Assembly (NCBI GenBank): GCA_011364985.1
Contig: RDOC01000002.1
Location: 187,538 to 251,537 of the forward strand
Direction of reading: 5' to 3'
DNA from: Candidatus Thorarchaeota archaeon
Lineage (GTDB): Archaea; Asgardarchaeota; Thorarchaeia; Thorarchaeales; Thorarchaeaceae
Length of the DNA: 64,000 bases
The notes beneath the pieces were generated by a model, which made no database searches, was not told the DNA's origin, and worked only from the letters and a program-made list of their open reading frames with translations. Positions 35,553-42,818 of this stretch are shown here, in pieces. Position 1 is the stretch's first letter; every line of letters begins with the position of its first letter. A program made the position numbers and the translations under genes.

Positions 35553-36494
35553 TCAAAGTCCGAATGTAGTATTGTACACTAATGGAGAGCCACCTTTTTC
35601 AAGTGCCCCAGCAATTCTTGATTGTGTTTCTTTATCTGGAGCAAGAGCAATCATATTCCCTCCGCGTCCTGTTCCTGTTAGCTTGGCCCCGATGGCACCA
35701 TTTTCTCTTGCCATAAGAATCAAATCATCCAATTCCTTACAAGAAACAGTCAGCTCTTGCAGTAGTTCATGATTTCTATTCATGAGTCTTCCAGCATGCT
35801 TGATGTCAAACTTGAGAAGAGCATTTCGTGCATCCTGAACAAGTTTGTCGTACTCCTCTGCTATACCCTGAAACCATCTTGGGTCAGCTGCTTTCTTTCT
35901 TCTCACATCACTAACAACCTCTGTTGTGCTTGCTGTGATGCCTGTAGATGCAACAGTCAGATGGACTGAATTCTTCAGCTTGAGCTTTTCAAAAGTTGGT
36001 GGGCCTCCATTAAGGTCACGCACGTACCACACCAAGCCACCGAAGGTAGACGCGGTATTATCAACGCCAGAAGGCGTACCATGATAGCCCTTTTCGCCTT
36101 CAAATCCAATTTGATTAATCCTCTCATCATCATAACCTAGTTCGAATTCCTCATTCAGTGCACGTGCCAAAGAAACACAGCTTGCAGCACTTGCTCCAAA
36201 GCCAGAGGCACAGACCAAGTCTCCTTCCAATTTGATATGAATACCTTCTTCAGAAACGTCAAGCCCAGCGGCTTGAATCACCAACTCAACTGACTTCTTT
36301 TGTTCTTTCATCTTCTTGGCTTTATAACCAAGAACTTCGGGTCTTCTATCATCCAAGGTCCAGCCTGCCTTATTGCTACGATTCACGACAGCCATTGTCC
36401 TAGAGGCTATTCCGGCTGCCAGAGCTGGCAGCCCATAAACTACGAAATGTTCTCCATAGAGAATACTTTTCCCAAAACCAATGCCTCGTCCCAT
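35553..36494 (-). CDS. mvk: Mevalonate kinase
   Basis: A 313-residue GHMP kinase: substrate motif LYGEHFVVYGLPALA, phosphate-binding loop ASGFGASAASCVSLAR, and C-terminal GAIGAKLTGTGRGGNM. It makes 5-phosphomevalonate, the entry to the archaeal branch encoded downstream. First gene of a compact four-gene minus-strand operon (gaps of 9 bases or less, then overlaps). Confidence 0.93.
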   Translation of the reverse strand: MGRGIGFGKSILYGEHFVVYGLPALAAGIASRTMAVVNRSNKAGWTLDDRRPEVLGYKAKKMKEQKKSVELVIQAAGLDVSEEGIHIKLEGDLVCASGFGASAASCVSLARALNEEFELGYDDERINQIGFEGEKGYHGTPSGVDNTASTFGGLVWYVRDLNGGPPTFEKLKLKNSVHLTVASTGITASTTEVVSDVRRKKAADPRWFQGIAEEYDKLVQDARNALLKFDIKHAGRLMNRNHELLQELTVSCKELDDLILMARENGAIGAKLTGTGRGGNMIALAPDKETQSRIAGALEKGGSPLVYNTTFGL

Positions 36495-36623
36495 TGAATC
36501 ATCTTCTCCGAATCGCTAGAGGCGGTCAGACTTTCGACACTTTTGAATTCTTCCTTAGATTAGCATCGAACTCATGCAGAAGAACCCATACACAAGACTC
36601 TTGACTACATCATCCCATGATGC

Positions 36624-37598
36624 ATGTGCATGAGAATCGTTGACCTATTTTCCGGAGCAGGTGGATTTGCTTCTGGCTTTGCTTCTAGAAGCAATGGATG
36701 TCATATTGCAGTAGACATAGACCCGTTCGCATTGGATACCTATCGCTTGAACTATCCAGAGGCTACCATCCTTCACAGAAATATCAATAGCCTTCACTCT
36801 CTGGAGCTTGAACACATAGTAAATGGGCAGCCTGATGTAATAATTGCATCTCCTCCCTGTGAGGAGTTTAGTCGAGCAAACTCAAGGAGTTTTTCTCCTG
36901 CACGAGATAGAATCTACGGAACTGGGACTGCTCGTTTAGTGCTGGATGCCATACGAATTATTGGAGATCTTTCTCCGCAAGTATTCATTATCGAGAATGT
37001 GGCTGGAATCCTCGAGTCAGGAGGGCGAAAAATTCTCTGTCGTGAGCTACATCGTGTTGGGATAGACACAGTATATTTCAATCTGATTCGAGCACATCGT
37101 CATGGAAATCCATCAAGACGGCTCAGGGTATTCATTAGTAATCTAGAATTCAGGCTGCCTACTTGCTCCACTCCAAAAGTTATGGAAGCAATTGGCGATC
37201 TTCCACCAATGAACTTCGAAGCGTTGTTCACTCCTGAAAATGAAGTTCCTAACCATACCTTTGTACACATTTCAGAAGCCAAGATGAAACGGGTCCGAAA
37301 GACCGGATGGGGGCGAGGCGTCAAGCATTTCCGAGTTTCAAAGGAAAAGGCTGTTCCCAATTGGGTTCGTTTCCGACCAAATCAAATCGCCACTTCAATC
37401 ATTGGCAACTCGAGGTATATTCATCCTTTTGAGAACCGTCTACTTACAGTGCGTGAACACGCAAGACTCATGAGTTATCCTGATTCATTCCTTTTCAGTG
37501 GTCCAACAGATAGTCAGTACAACCAAGTTGGCGAAAGCGTTCCGCCAGTAATATCTCATCTCATCGCAAAGGAGGTAGAAACCTATCTTGAAGAATGA
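36624..37598 (+). CDS. DNA (cytosine-5) methyltransferase
   Basis: A 324-residue m5C methyltransferase: motif I VDLFSGAGGFASGF, motif IV with catalytic Cys SPPCEEFSRAN, motif VI ENVAGI, motif VIII SRRLRVF and motif X NQVGESVPP. The target-recognition region between VIII and IX is short. No restriction enzyme is adjacent, so it is an orphan, probably an epigenetic or protective methylase. Start could be ATG 36624 or 36630 (MRIVDLF). It overlaps the next gene by 11 bases. Confidence 0.9.
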   Translation: MCMRIVDLFSGAGGFASGFASRSNGCHIAVDIDPFALDTYRLNYPEATILHRNINSLHSLELEHIVNGQPDVIIASPPCEEFSRANSRSFSPARDRIYGTGTARLVLDAIRIIGDLSPQVFIIENVAGILESGGRKILCRELHRVGIDTVYFNLIRAHRHGNPSRRLRVFISNLEFRLPTCSTPKVMEAIGDLPPMNFEALFTPENEVPNHTFVHISEAKMKRVRKTGWGRGVKHFRVSKEKAVPNWVRFRPNQIATSIIGNSRYIHPFENRLLTVREHARLMSYPDSFLFSGPTDSQYNQVGESVPPVISHLIAKEVETYLEE

Positions 37599-38064
37599 TG
37601 TTAAGAATGTCTTTGTAATTCTCCATAACGTTCATGCTGTAAGTAAAGTGGTTGAAACGGCACAAGTCGTCTACGGTTTAGAATTTGTAAACTACATAGT
37701 GACAAAGGCAGAAGGCTCGGCAGCGCAAACCGGAGTCCCTGATGCCAATAGGCTTGCAATGAAGATGAAGGGGAACTTCATGGTGTTGCCCGACCTGAGT
37801 GATGCTCTTGAGCTACTAGACGTCAGTAGGCCATTTCTGCTCACATCTCCTGTACTCACTGACAAGCGGTTTCAAACAGCTGATTTGGTGGAACATCTGA
37901 AGTCCGCTGGACGGCTTGTAATCGTTGTTTCCGGTAGTAACAGCTCTTTTTCCAGGAAGGAGATGGACTTGGGAGAATGCGTCAGTCTGGATGCTAAGGT
38001 CGACATTGGACCTGCAGGCACAGTTGCAGTGGCTCTCTATGGTCTAAAGGCGGCACTGTCATAA
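37588..38064 (+). CDS. SPOUT-like / COG4080-type conserved archaeal protein
   Basis: About 158 residues with the alternating beta/alpha pattern of knotted SPOUT methyltransferases: VFVILHNVHAVSKVVETAQ at the start and DIGPAGTVAVALYGLKAAL near the end. Archaeal proteins of this type are often labelled RecB-family nuclease without evidence. The TTG start lies inside the methyltransferase gene's 3' end, suggesting co-translation. The substrate is unknown, RNA being likely. Confidence 0.6.
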   Translation: MKNDVKNVFVILHNVHAVSKVVETAQVVYGLEFVNYIVTKAEGSAAQTGVPDANRLAMKMKGNFMVLPDLSDALELLDVSRPFLLTSPVLTDKRFQTADLVEHLKSAGRLVIVVSGSNSSFSRKEMDLGECVSLDAKVDIGPAGTVAVALYGLKAALS

Positions 38065-38103
38065 AGAACCTATGATGACAAGGCATGGAGTAGAAAAAGT
38101 GGA

Positions 38104-38180
38104 TGGTGGGCCGGGAGCGATTTGAACGCTCGATCCCGTGGATCCGAACCACGAATCATACCAAGCTAGACCACCGACCC
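38104..38180 (-). tRNA. tRNA-Pro (CGG), CCA encoded
   Basis: Minus-strand cloverleaf: acceptor GGGTCGG/CCGGCCC (one G-U pair), D-arm GGTCTAGCTTGGTATGATT, anticodon stem CGTGG/CCACG with loop TTCGGAT giving anticodon CGG, T-arm GAGCG TTCAAAT CGCTC and CCA. A TATA-like element (about 38206-38213) lies at the right distance upstream. Its 5' half and upstream region are duplicated at 39715. Confidence 0.94.
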
Positions 38181-38225
38181 ATGACTGAAGTGACCCTTCT
38201 TGAGAATCATTTAACGATTTCGTTA
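38153..38225. repeat. Direct repeat copy A: tRNA-Pro 5' half plus upstream region
   Basis: 73 bases matching 39715-39788 with about four substitutions and one single-base indel. It covers the tRNA from its 5' end to the anticodon stem, the TATA-like region, and a relic of the last codons (NEIVK-stop, minus strand) of the phosphoesterase gene that stands beside copy B. Confidence 0.9.
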
Positions 38226-38397
38226 ATCCAGAATGATTGTGAGGGTGATGGCGTACGACGCAAATAATAACTGGATAGAAACCGATTACCACGAGTGCGC
38301 ATTACCTAATGGAGGATCGCCTCCAGACCCGCCAGAATGAAAGTAAATGAGGTCAACAGCAGTCAATGAAAATACAGCAGGAAACCTTCGGGCTAAG

Positions 38398-39633
38398 ATG
38401 AAGCGAGTGAAGAACATGGAGCTGTCTACTACACACATACTTCGAAGGAGAATATGCAATTCTACCAGCATCTTGATTCTCGCTTGTCTTCTTAGTCAAG
38501 CCCTATTCGTCCCCGCGACTGTCGCTGCTTTGCAGCCGGCCCAGCAAAACACAAACGTGTGGGTACGTGTTGATGGCCAAGCCTATCCTGATGCCGTCTT
38601 CTCAGATGTCAAGTTCATCAATGCTACTCATGGGTGGGTAGTTGGTGAGTCTAACTATCAAGGACTTGGAGATGGAATTGTTCTAAATACTAACGATGGT
38701 GGCATTACTTGGAAAGAAAGACTGAATGATAGTGACAGGTTATTTTCCAGAATTGATATTGTGGAAAATCATACAGCATGGGTGTCATCTCTCGGTAGCC
38801 TGTTCTATTCATCGGATTTCGGAATCACTTGGAATGAGAGTAAGGTAGTAGTAGGGAACACCCTTTTGCCAATGGTTGAATTCACTAATAGCTCTCATGG
38901 ATGGACATCAACTGCTGACACTCTTTTTAAGACCACAAATGGAGGTTCCTCATGGAATCCAGTTCCTAGTTGGACTTTCAATGACACCCTAAGACATATG
39001 GTATTTGTGACTCAAAGCGAGGTACACGCCATTGGATTCTTTGGCATTTATCACAGCAGTGATGGAGCAGAAACGTGGGAACAGGTATCATTCAGGGGAG
39101 GATGGAGCCTGAGCTTTGTGAGTGAGTCAGAAGGCTGGGCTATTGGCGACAACAGACTCGCTCATACCGCAGATGGATCCACGTGGACCGAGTTGACCAT
39201 ACCTGGCTCATTTCTGCTAGCACCCTATTTTCGCATGAGGCTTCCGTATTGCTCAGACATTCTATTCTTGGACGCGGACCACGGATGGATAGTCGGTGAC
39301 GAAACCGCTGTCATGTACACTCCAAACGGGGGAACAGATTGGTACAAACAGAGCGTAGGATCTATCATCAGTCGTATGAGTGCAGTAGATTTCATCAATC
39401 AAACGCATGGATGGATTACTGGCTGGGACGGCATTATATTAAGAACTACAGCAGGTAATACAATTGGTACTCGCCTTTGGGCAGGATTTGCCGACCCGCT
39501 TTTCCTCTCAATTGCTGGAGTTGTGACTATTGTCATTGTGACTGGAATAACGAGTTTGGTCTGGTTCCGCCGTCGTAGATCCGGCAAAGCAACAACCACT
39601 CTGGAAGAAGACTCTGGTCTTGCTCTACATTAG
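38398..39633 (+). CDS. Secreted beta-propeller (YCF48/BNR-like) protein with C-terminal membrane anchor
   Basis: An N-terminal signal segment (ILILACLLSQALFVPATVAA) is followed by repeated propeller blades of the form F.N.THGWVVG ... TNDGG.TW (for example INATHGWVVG, NSSHGWTS, DADHGWIVGD, INQTHGWITGWDG), then a C-terminal membrane helix and RRRRSG. Likely a surface protein. ATG 38398 is chosen because it precedes the signal; 38347 and 38416 are alternatives. It is the only gene between the two tRNA-Pro-derived direct repeats, suggesting it is cargo of an inserted segment. Confidence 0.75.
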   Translation: MKRVKNMELSTTHILRRRICNSTSILILACLLSQALFVPATVAALQPAQQNTNVWVRVDGQAYPDAVFSDVKFINATHGWVVGESNYQGLGDGIVLNTNDGGITWKERLNDSDRLFSRIDIVENHTAWVSSLGSLFYSSDFGITWNESKVVVGNTLLPMVEFTNSSHGWTSTADTLFKTTNGGSSWNPVPSWTFNDTLRHMVFVTQSEVHAIGFFGIYHSSDGAETWEQVSFRGGWSLSFVSESEGWAIGDNRLAHTADGSTWTELTIPGSFLLAPYFRMRLPYCSDILFLDADHGWIVGDETAVMYTPNGGTDWYKQSVGSIISRMSAVDFINQTHGWITGWDGIILRTTAGNTIGTRLWAGFADPLFLSIAGVVTIVIVTGITSLVWFRRRRSGKATTTLEEDSGLALH

Positions 39634-39714
39634 CATCAAAGGAACTTGGCAAAGCACCACCAGGGTTCCCAATAGAAGCGAATTATTACAAATCGACCTG
39701 TGAGCTCAGTCCAA

Positions 39715-39788
39715 GAATCATACCAAGCTAGACCACCGACCCATGGTTGAAATGACCCCTTCTGGAGAATCATTTAACGATTTCGTTG
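39715..39788. repeat. Direct repeat copy B: truncated tRNA-Pro fragment
   Basis: On the minus strand the tRNA-Pro sequence is copied from its first base to about position 28 and then diverges, so no anticodon arm forms. The repeat extends through the upstream TATA-like region into the intact 3' end of the phosphoesterase gene (stop at 39770-39772). Confidence 0.85.
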
Positions 39789-40600
39789 AATTGCTTCTGA
39801 AGCCCCCTTATGCTGTTAATATATTGCCCAGAAACACTATAGACTTCTGACTCCAGAAAGTCGACACAATTATTCTCAAAGAGTGGACCGCGAAACCCTG
39901 AATCCAATCTGTTGATTGCTACGCCTGAAAACAGCTCATTGAAACTTGGCAGAGTTATTGCAACACCCTTTGTGTCATCTGATTCTTGGGATGCACTCAT
40001 ACATGACCTTACGCAATTTTTGTCCAACTGAGAGCGTAAAATCACGGGAATACTTGCACCTCGGCGCTTTCTTTCCTCCCTGCCAATATCTGGTGCTGAG
40101 GCAACACGAACGCTCTGTATCGTTGGATGGTTGTGTCCAAGAATCAAGGTCTTGGCACTAAGAACCTGCTTGGACGGCCATGTATGACCATGAAGCAAGC
40201 CTATGGTTGGTTCCTCATTCAAGATGACACCAAAGACGCTCTCAATGGGCGCTTTTCGTGGCAATAGGGCTGCTAAGTCGCCATCATGATTACCTGGGAT
40301 TACATGCGTATCAACGATATCCATGAGAGCCTTCATGAATTCCGGGATGAGCTGCCAGTTGAAAGGCGTGTCTGCAGTGATTGTATGTTTGATATCTCCA
40401 AGAATGTAGAGTTTCCTAATTCTATACCTATCTACCAATACTGATATCCTGTGCAGAATGTTTTCTTGTTGAGGAGGAAATGAAACCCCCTTTTGCTTTG
40501 TTAACTCCTCCTCAAAGCCAAGATGAAAGTCCGCGGTAAGCAGTATCGAATCCGAATCCGTTCTTAATACGGCGCTTCGGTCATCATATAGTATTTCCAT
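39770..40600 (-). CDS. Calcineurin-like metallophosphoesterase (COG1407-like)
   Basis: 276 residues with the dinuclear metal motifs TADFHLG, ILGDIKH, GNHDGD and GHTWPS/LGHNHPT. It resembles the archaeal ICC-like phosphoesterases often found near Lhr-type helicases, as here 2.2 kb away. ATG 40600 is preferred over TTG 40603. The C-terminal 90 residues diverge from the family. Its natural downstream neighbour was probably tRNA-Pro (see direct repeats). Confidence 0.8.
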   Translation of the reverse strand: MEILYDDRSAVLRTDSDSILLTADFHLGFEEELTKQKGVSFPPQQENILHRISVLVDRYRIRKLYILGDIKHTITADTPFNWQLIPEFMKALMDIVDTHVIPGNHDGDLAALLPRKAPIESVFGVILNEEPTIGLLHGHTWPSKQVLSAKTLILGHNHPTIQSVRVASAPDIGREERKRRGASIPVILRSQLDKNCVRSCMSASQESDDTKGVAITLPSFNELFSGVAINRLDSGFRGPLFENNCVDFLESEVYSVSGQYINSIRGLQKQFNEIVK

Positions 40601-40662
40601 CAACTGATATTGATAATCCTACAACATTTTAACATGCTCCTGTGTACAATTATAGGAGAACT

Positions 40663-41049
40663 ATGCTCCTTCCTCGGCACGAAACTGAACGGTTGTCAAA
40701 GACCAATATGACCCAAGAAGATGTTGAATACTTTCGTGATAAGTACGGTAAAAGATTCGTCCGTGCTCTACGGTCTGTTGAAGAGGGTCGAGTAAAAGAA
40801 TACAGCTTTCATCCGAGTGAAATTACACGATGGTCGGTTCGAGGAAGTCGACGCGAATACTTGGTAATACCTGAGATATTCTGTACCTGCAGAAGCTTCT
40901 ATCACGAGGTTGTAATTGATGGCACTTCAACGATGTGCTATCACTTGCTGGCGCAGAAAATAGCAGAACTGCGAAATGAGTACGAGATAGTGAAATGTAC
41001 AGATGCTGATAGAAGAAAGCTAGCTATAAAATGGCGGAGGACTGACTAG
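40663..41049 (+). CDS. SWIM zinc-finger protein
   Basis: A 128-residue protein with a SWIM motif: IFCTCRSFYHEV followed by MCYHLLA (CxC...CxH), a zinc-binding module used in DNA- or protein-binding. ATG 40663 follows GGAGAA closely. Divergent from the phosphoesterase gene. Archaeal SWIM proteins of this size are conserved but uncharacterised; eukaryotic SWIM proteins act with Rad51 paralogs. Confidence 0.75.
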   Translation: MLLPRHETERLSKTNMTQEDVEYFRDKYGKRFVRALRSVEEGRVKEYSFHPSEITRWSVRGSRREYLVIPEIFCTCRSFYHEVVIDGTSTMCYHLLAQKIAELRNEYEIVKCTDADRRKLAIKWRRTD

Positions 41050-41134
41050 CTTACAGTTAATGCGAATCTGAAGATAAGTTTTTAACATCACTCCGGGTCT
41101 GGCACGCCGACTGACAGGAAGGTCGAATGAGCCT

Positions 41135-42223
41135 ATGCTGCGTCTGAAAGTAACTTCCAATATTCTGGCGATTGCTATTGTAACCCTGATTATTCTGTCC
41201 AGCATTCCTGGCCATGTTAGGGCTCAAGAATCATTGGATCCTGTTGTTATCATTTATGACGCTAGTAATAGACCCCAGCTTAGTGCCACAGATGAAGATG
41301 AAGGATTGAAGCTTCTGTTCGACATGGTCAATGCTTCAACACGTTATCTTCTAAAGGTGAACGAAGATCCAATTACCAATGAAACGCTAAGCCAAGCTGA
41401 CATTCTCATAATTGGAGAGAATGCAATAAGCGAACCATATGAGGACGAAGAAATCGAGTCAATATCTCAAATGCTTGCAAATGGCAGCTCCTTGCTACTT
41501 CTTGGAAATCCAGTCATTCCTCGGAACTCGAGTTACTGGAGTGACACTACTCTCCAAGGACTTGGTGATAACAGAGTGCTGAACGATTTACTCGACGGTC
41601 TCAATATGACAGGCCCCAGATTCAGTACCAACGAAACCGACGAAGGCATCTGGGGTGACGCAATGTTTGATTATGACCAGGCTGTCAACGAGTCTTCACC
41701 ATGGGTCTTTCGTCTTGATCCAACAACTTGGAATTCACTTCACCCAATCCTCAATGACATAAACGAACTGATTGTTATGACTGCCACATTGAAACCATTG
41801 GATTTACCAAGTTCCCTAGCGACCGGCTATGAGTCGTCCTTTGCCCAGTATAGAATGAGTGCTCTCACCTTTGCGAACTACAGTTTTCCCAATATGACTC
41901 TTGACCAATTTGCTGAAGACCCGCTTTCATATTCCGCCATTAACGGCACTTTCCCGTCATGGCTATCAGCCTTTGAGTTCAATCAAAGCAGAGTTGTCAT
42001 ATCTGGCTCAGGAATTATGTTTAGTGGACTTGGTGTTGATGTATACGAAATCGAGGATGGATGGTTCCATACAGCTGACAATACCCGCCTATTCATGAAT
42101 ATGCTAGACTGGCTATCAGACGAGTTCATCGAAGCTCCTGGAGCAATCGAACCCATGCTCATAATCTCTGGGACTATTCTGGTGGTGGGTGTTGCTTACT
42201 ACCTATTGAAGAAACTCAGATAG
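41135..42223 (+). CDS. Membrane-anchored extracellular protein, GATase1/GIFT-like
   Basis: A 362-residue protein with a signal peptide (IVTLIILSSIPGHVRAQ), an ectodomain rich in N-x-S/T sequons, and a C-terminal helix (LIISGTILVVGVAYYLL) followed by KKLR. The start of the ectodomain (DPVVIIYDASNRPQL ... ADILIIGENA ... GSSLLLLGNP) looks like the class-I glutamine-amidotransferase-like fold seen in GIFT/DUF4350 domains. Function unknown; a surface binding role is plausible. Confidence 0.65.
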   Translation: MLRLKVTSNILAIAIVTLIILSSIPGHVRAQESLDPVVIIYDASNRPQLSATDEDEGLKLLFDMVNASTRYLLKVNEDPITNETLSQADILIIGENAISEPYEDEEIESISQMLANGSSLLLLGNPVIPRNSSYWSDTTLQGLGDNRVLNDLLDGLNMTGPRFSTNETDEGIWGDAMFDYDQAVNESSPWVFRLDPTTWNSLHPILNDINELIVMTATLKPLDLPSSLATGYESSFAQYRMSALTFANYSFPNMTLDQFAEDPLSYSAINGTFPSWLSAFEFNQSRVVISGSGIMFSGLGVDVYEIEDGWFHTADNTRLFMNMLDWLSDEFIEAPGAIEPMLIISGTILVVGVAYYLLKKLR

Positions 42224-42226
42224 TGA

Positions 42227-42817
42227 CTACCACTCCAGAGGTGCTATCCCAGAAGAAACGAGAATAAGGTCAATGTTCTCTTTTAGTTCCGATATTCCTT
42301 TTTTTTTGGTTGCTGACGTGGATACAATCTTGAGTTCATGATTGGGTAAAACGGCACTGAGCTTTTCTTCAAGGAATTTCAGCTCCGTTTGCTTCTGCTT
42401 TTTCTTTAGCTTGTCAAATTTGTTGGCCACTACAATCACATTTGATGCAATCTCGGAAAGAAACGTGTAAAACTCGATGTCGATAGGTATCTCTCCTCTT
42501 GTTTCCCATCGATTAACCAATTCGCGAAAGAGTGAGATATCGATGATCATTACAGCTATGAGTATATTCTCACTCCATTCCTCAAGTTTACGGACAAGCA
42601 GCGTCTTCATTTCTTCAATTTCCGTCTTGCTTGTACTAGCCATATAACCAAATCCAGGAATATCTACAACTGTTACCGATCCCAAATCTATCCTAAGCTC
42701 CCAACGGGTACTGCCAGGCCTCTTGCCAACTCTTACTTTTCGCCCTGTGAGTGCACGAATTGTGCTGCTCTTACCCACATTGCTTCTGCCTGCAAACACA
42801 ATAAGCGGTTTCTTCAA
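42227..42817 (-). CDS. engB: EngB/YihA-type GTPase
   Basis: A 196-residue TRAFAC GTPase: G1 AGRSNVGKSS, G2 PGST, G3 DIPGFGY, G4 NKFDK and SAT-type G5. The family assists large-subunit ribosome assembly in bacteria; archaeal members are less studied. TTG 42817 starts one base after the Lhr helicase stop and has GGGGG about 8 bases upstream. A longer version from ATG 42850 would overlap the helicase by 32 bases and lacks a well-placed binding site. Confidence 0.85.
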   Translation of the reverse strand: MKKPLIVFAGRSNVGKSSTIRALTGRKVRVGKRPGSTRWELRIDLGSVTVVDIPGFGYMASTSKTEIEEMKTLLVRKLEEWSENILIAVMIIDISLFRELVNRWETRGEIPIDIEFYTFLSEIASNVIVVANKFDKLKKKQKQTELKFLEEKLSAVLPNHELKIVSTSATKKKGISELKENIDLILVSSGIAPLEW

Positions 42818-42818
42818 G

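Noticed and set aside
39715..39788. A split tRNA half gene (as in Nanoarchaeum) for tRNA-Pro.
   Set aside because: A complete tRNA-Pro lies 1.5 kb away and the fragment diverges before the anticodon with no visible joining helix; a duplication relic is simpler.
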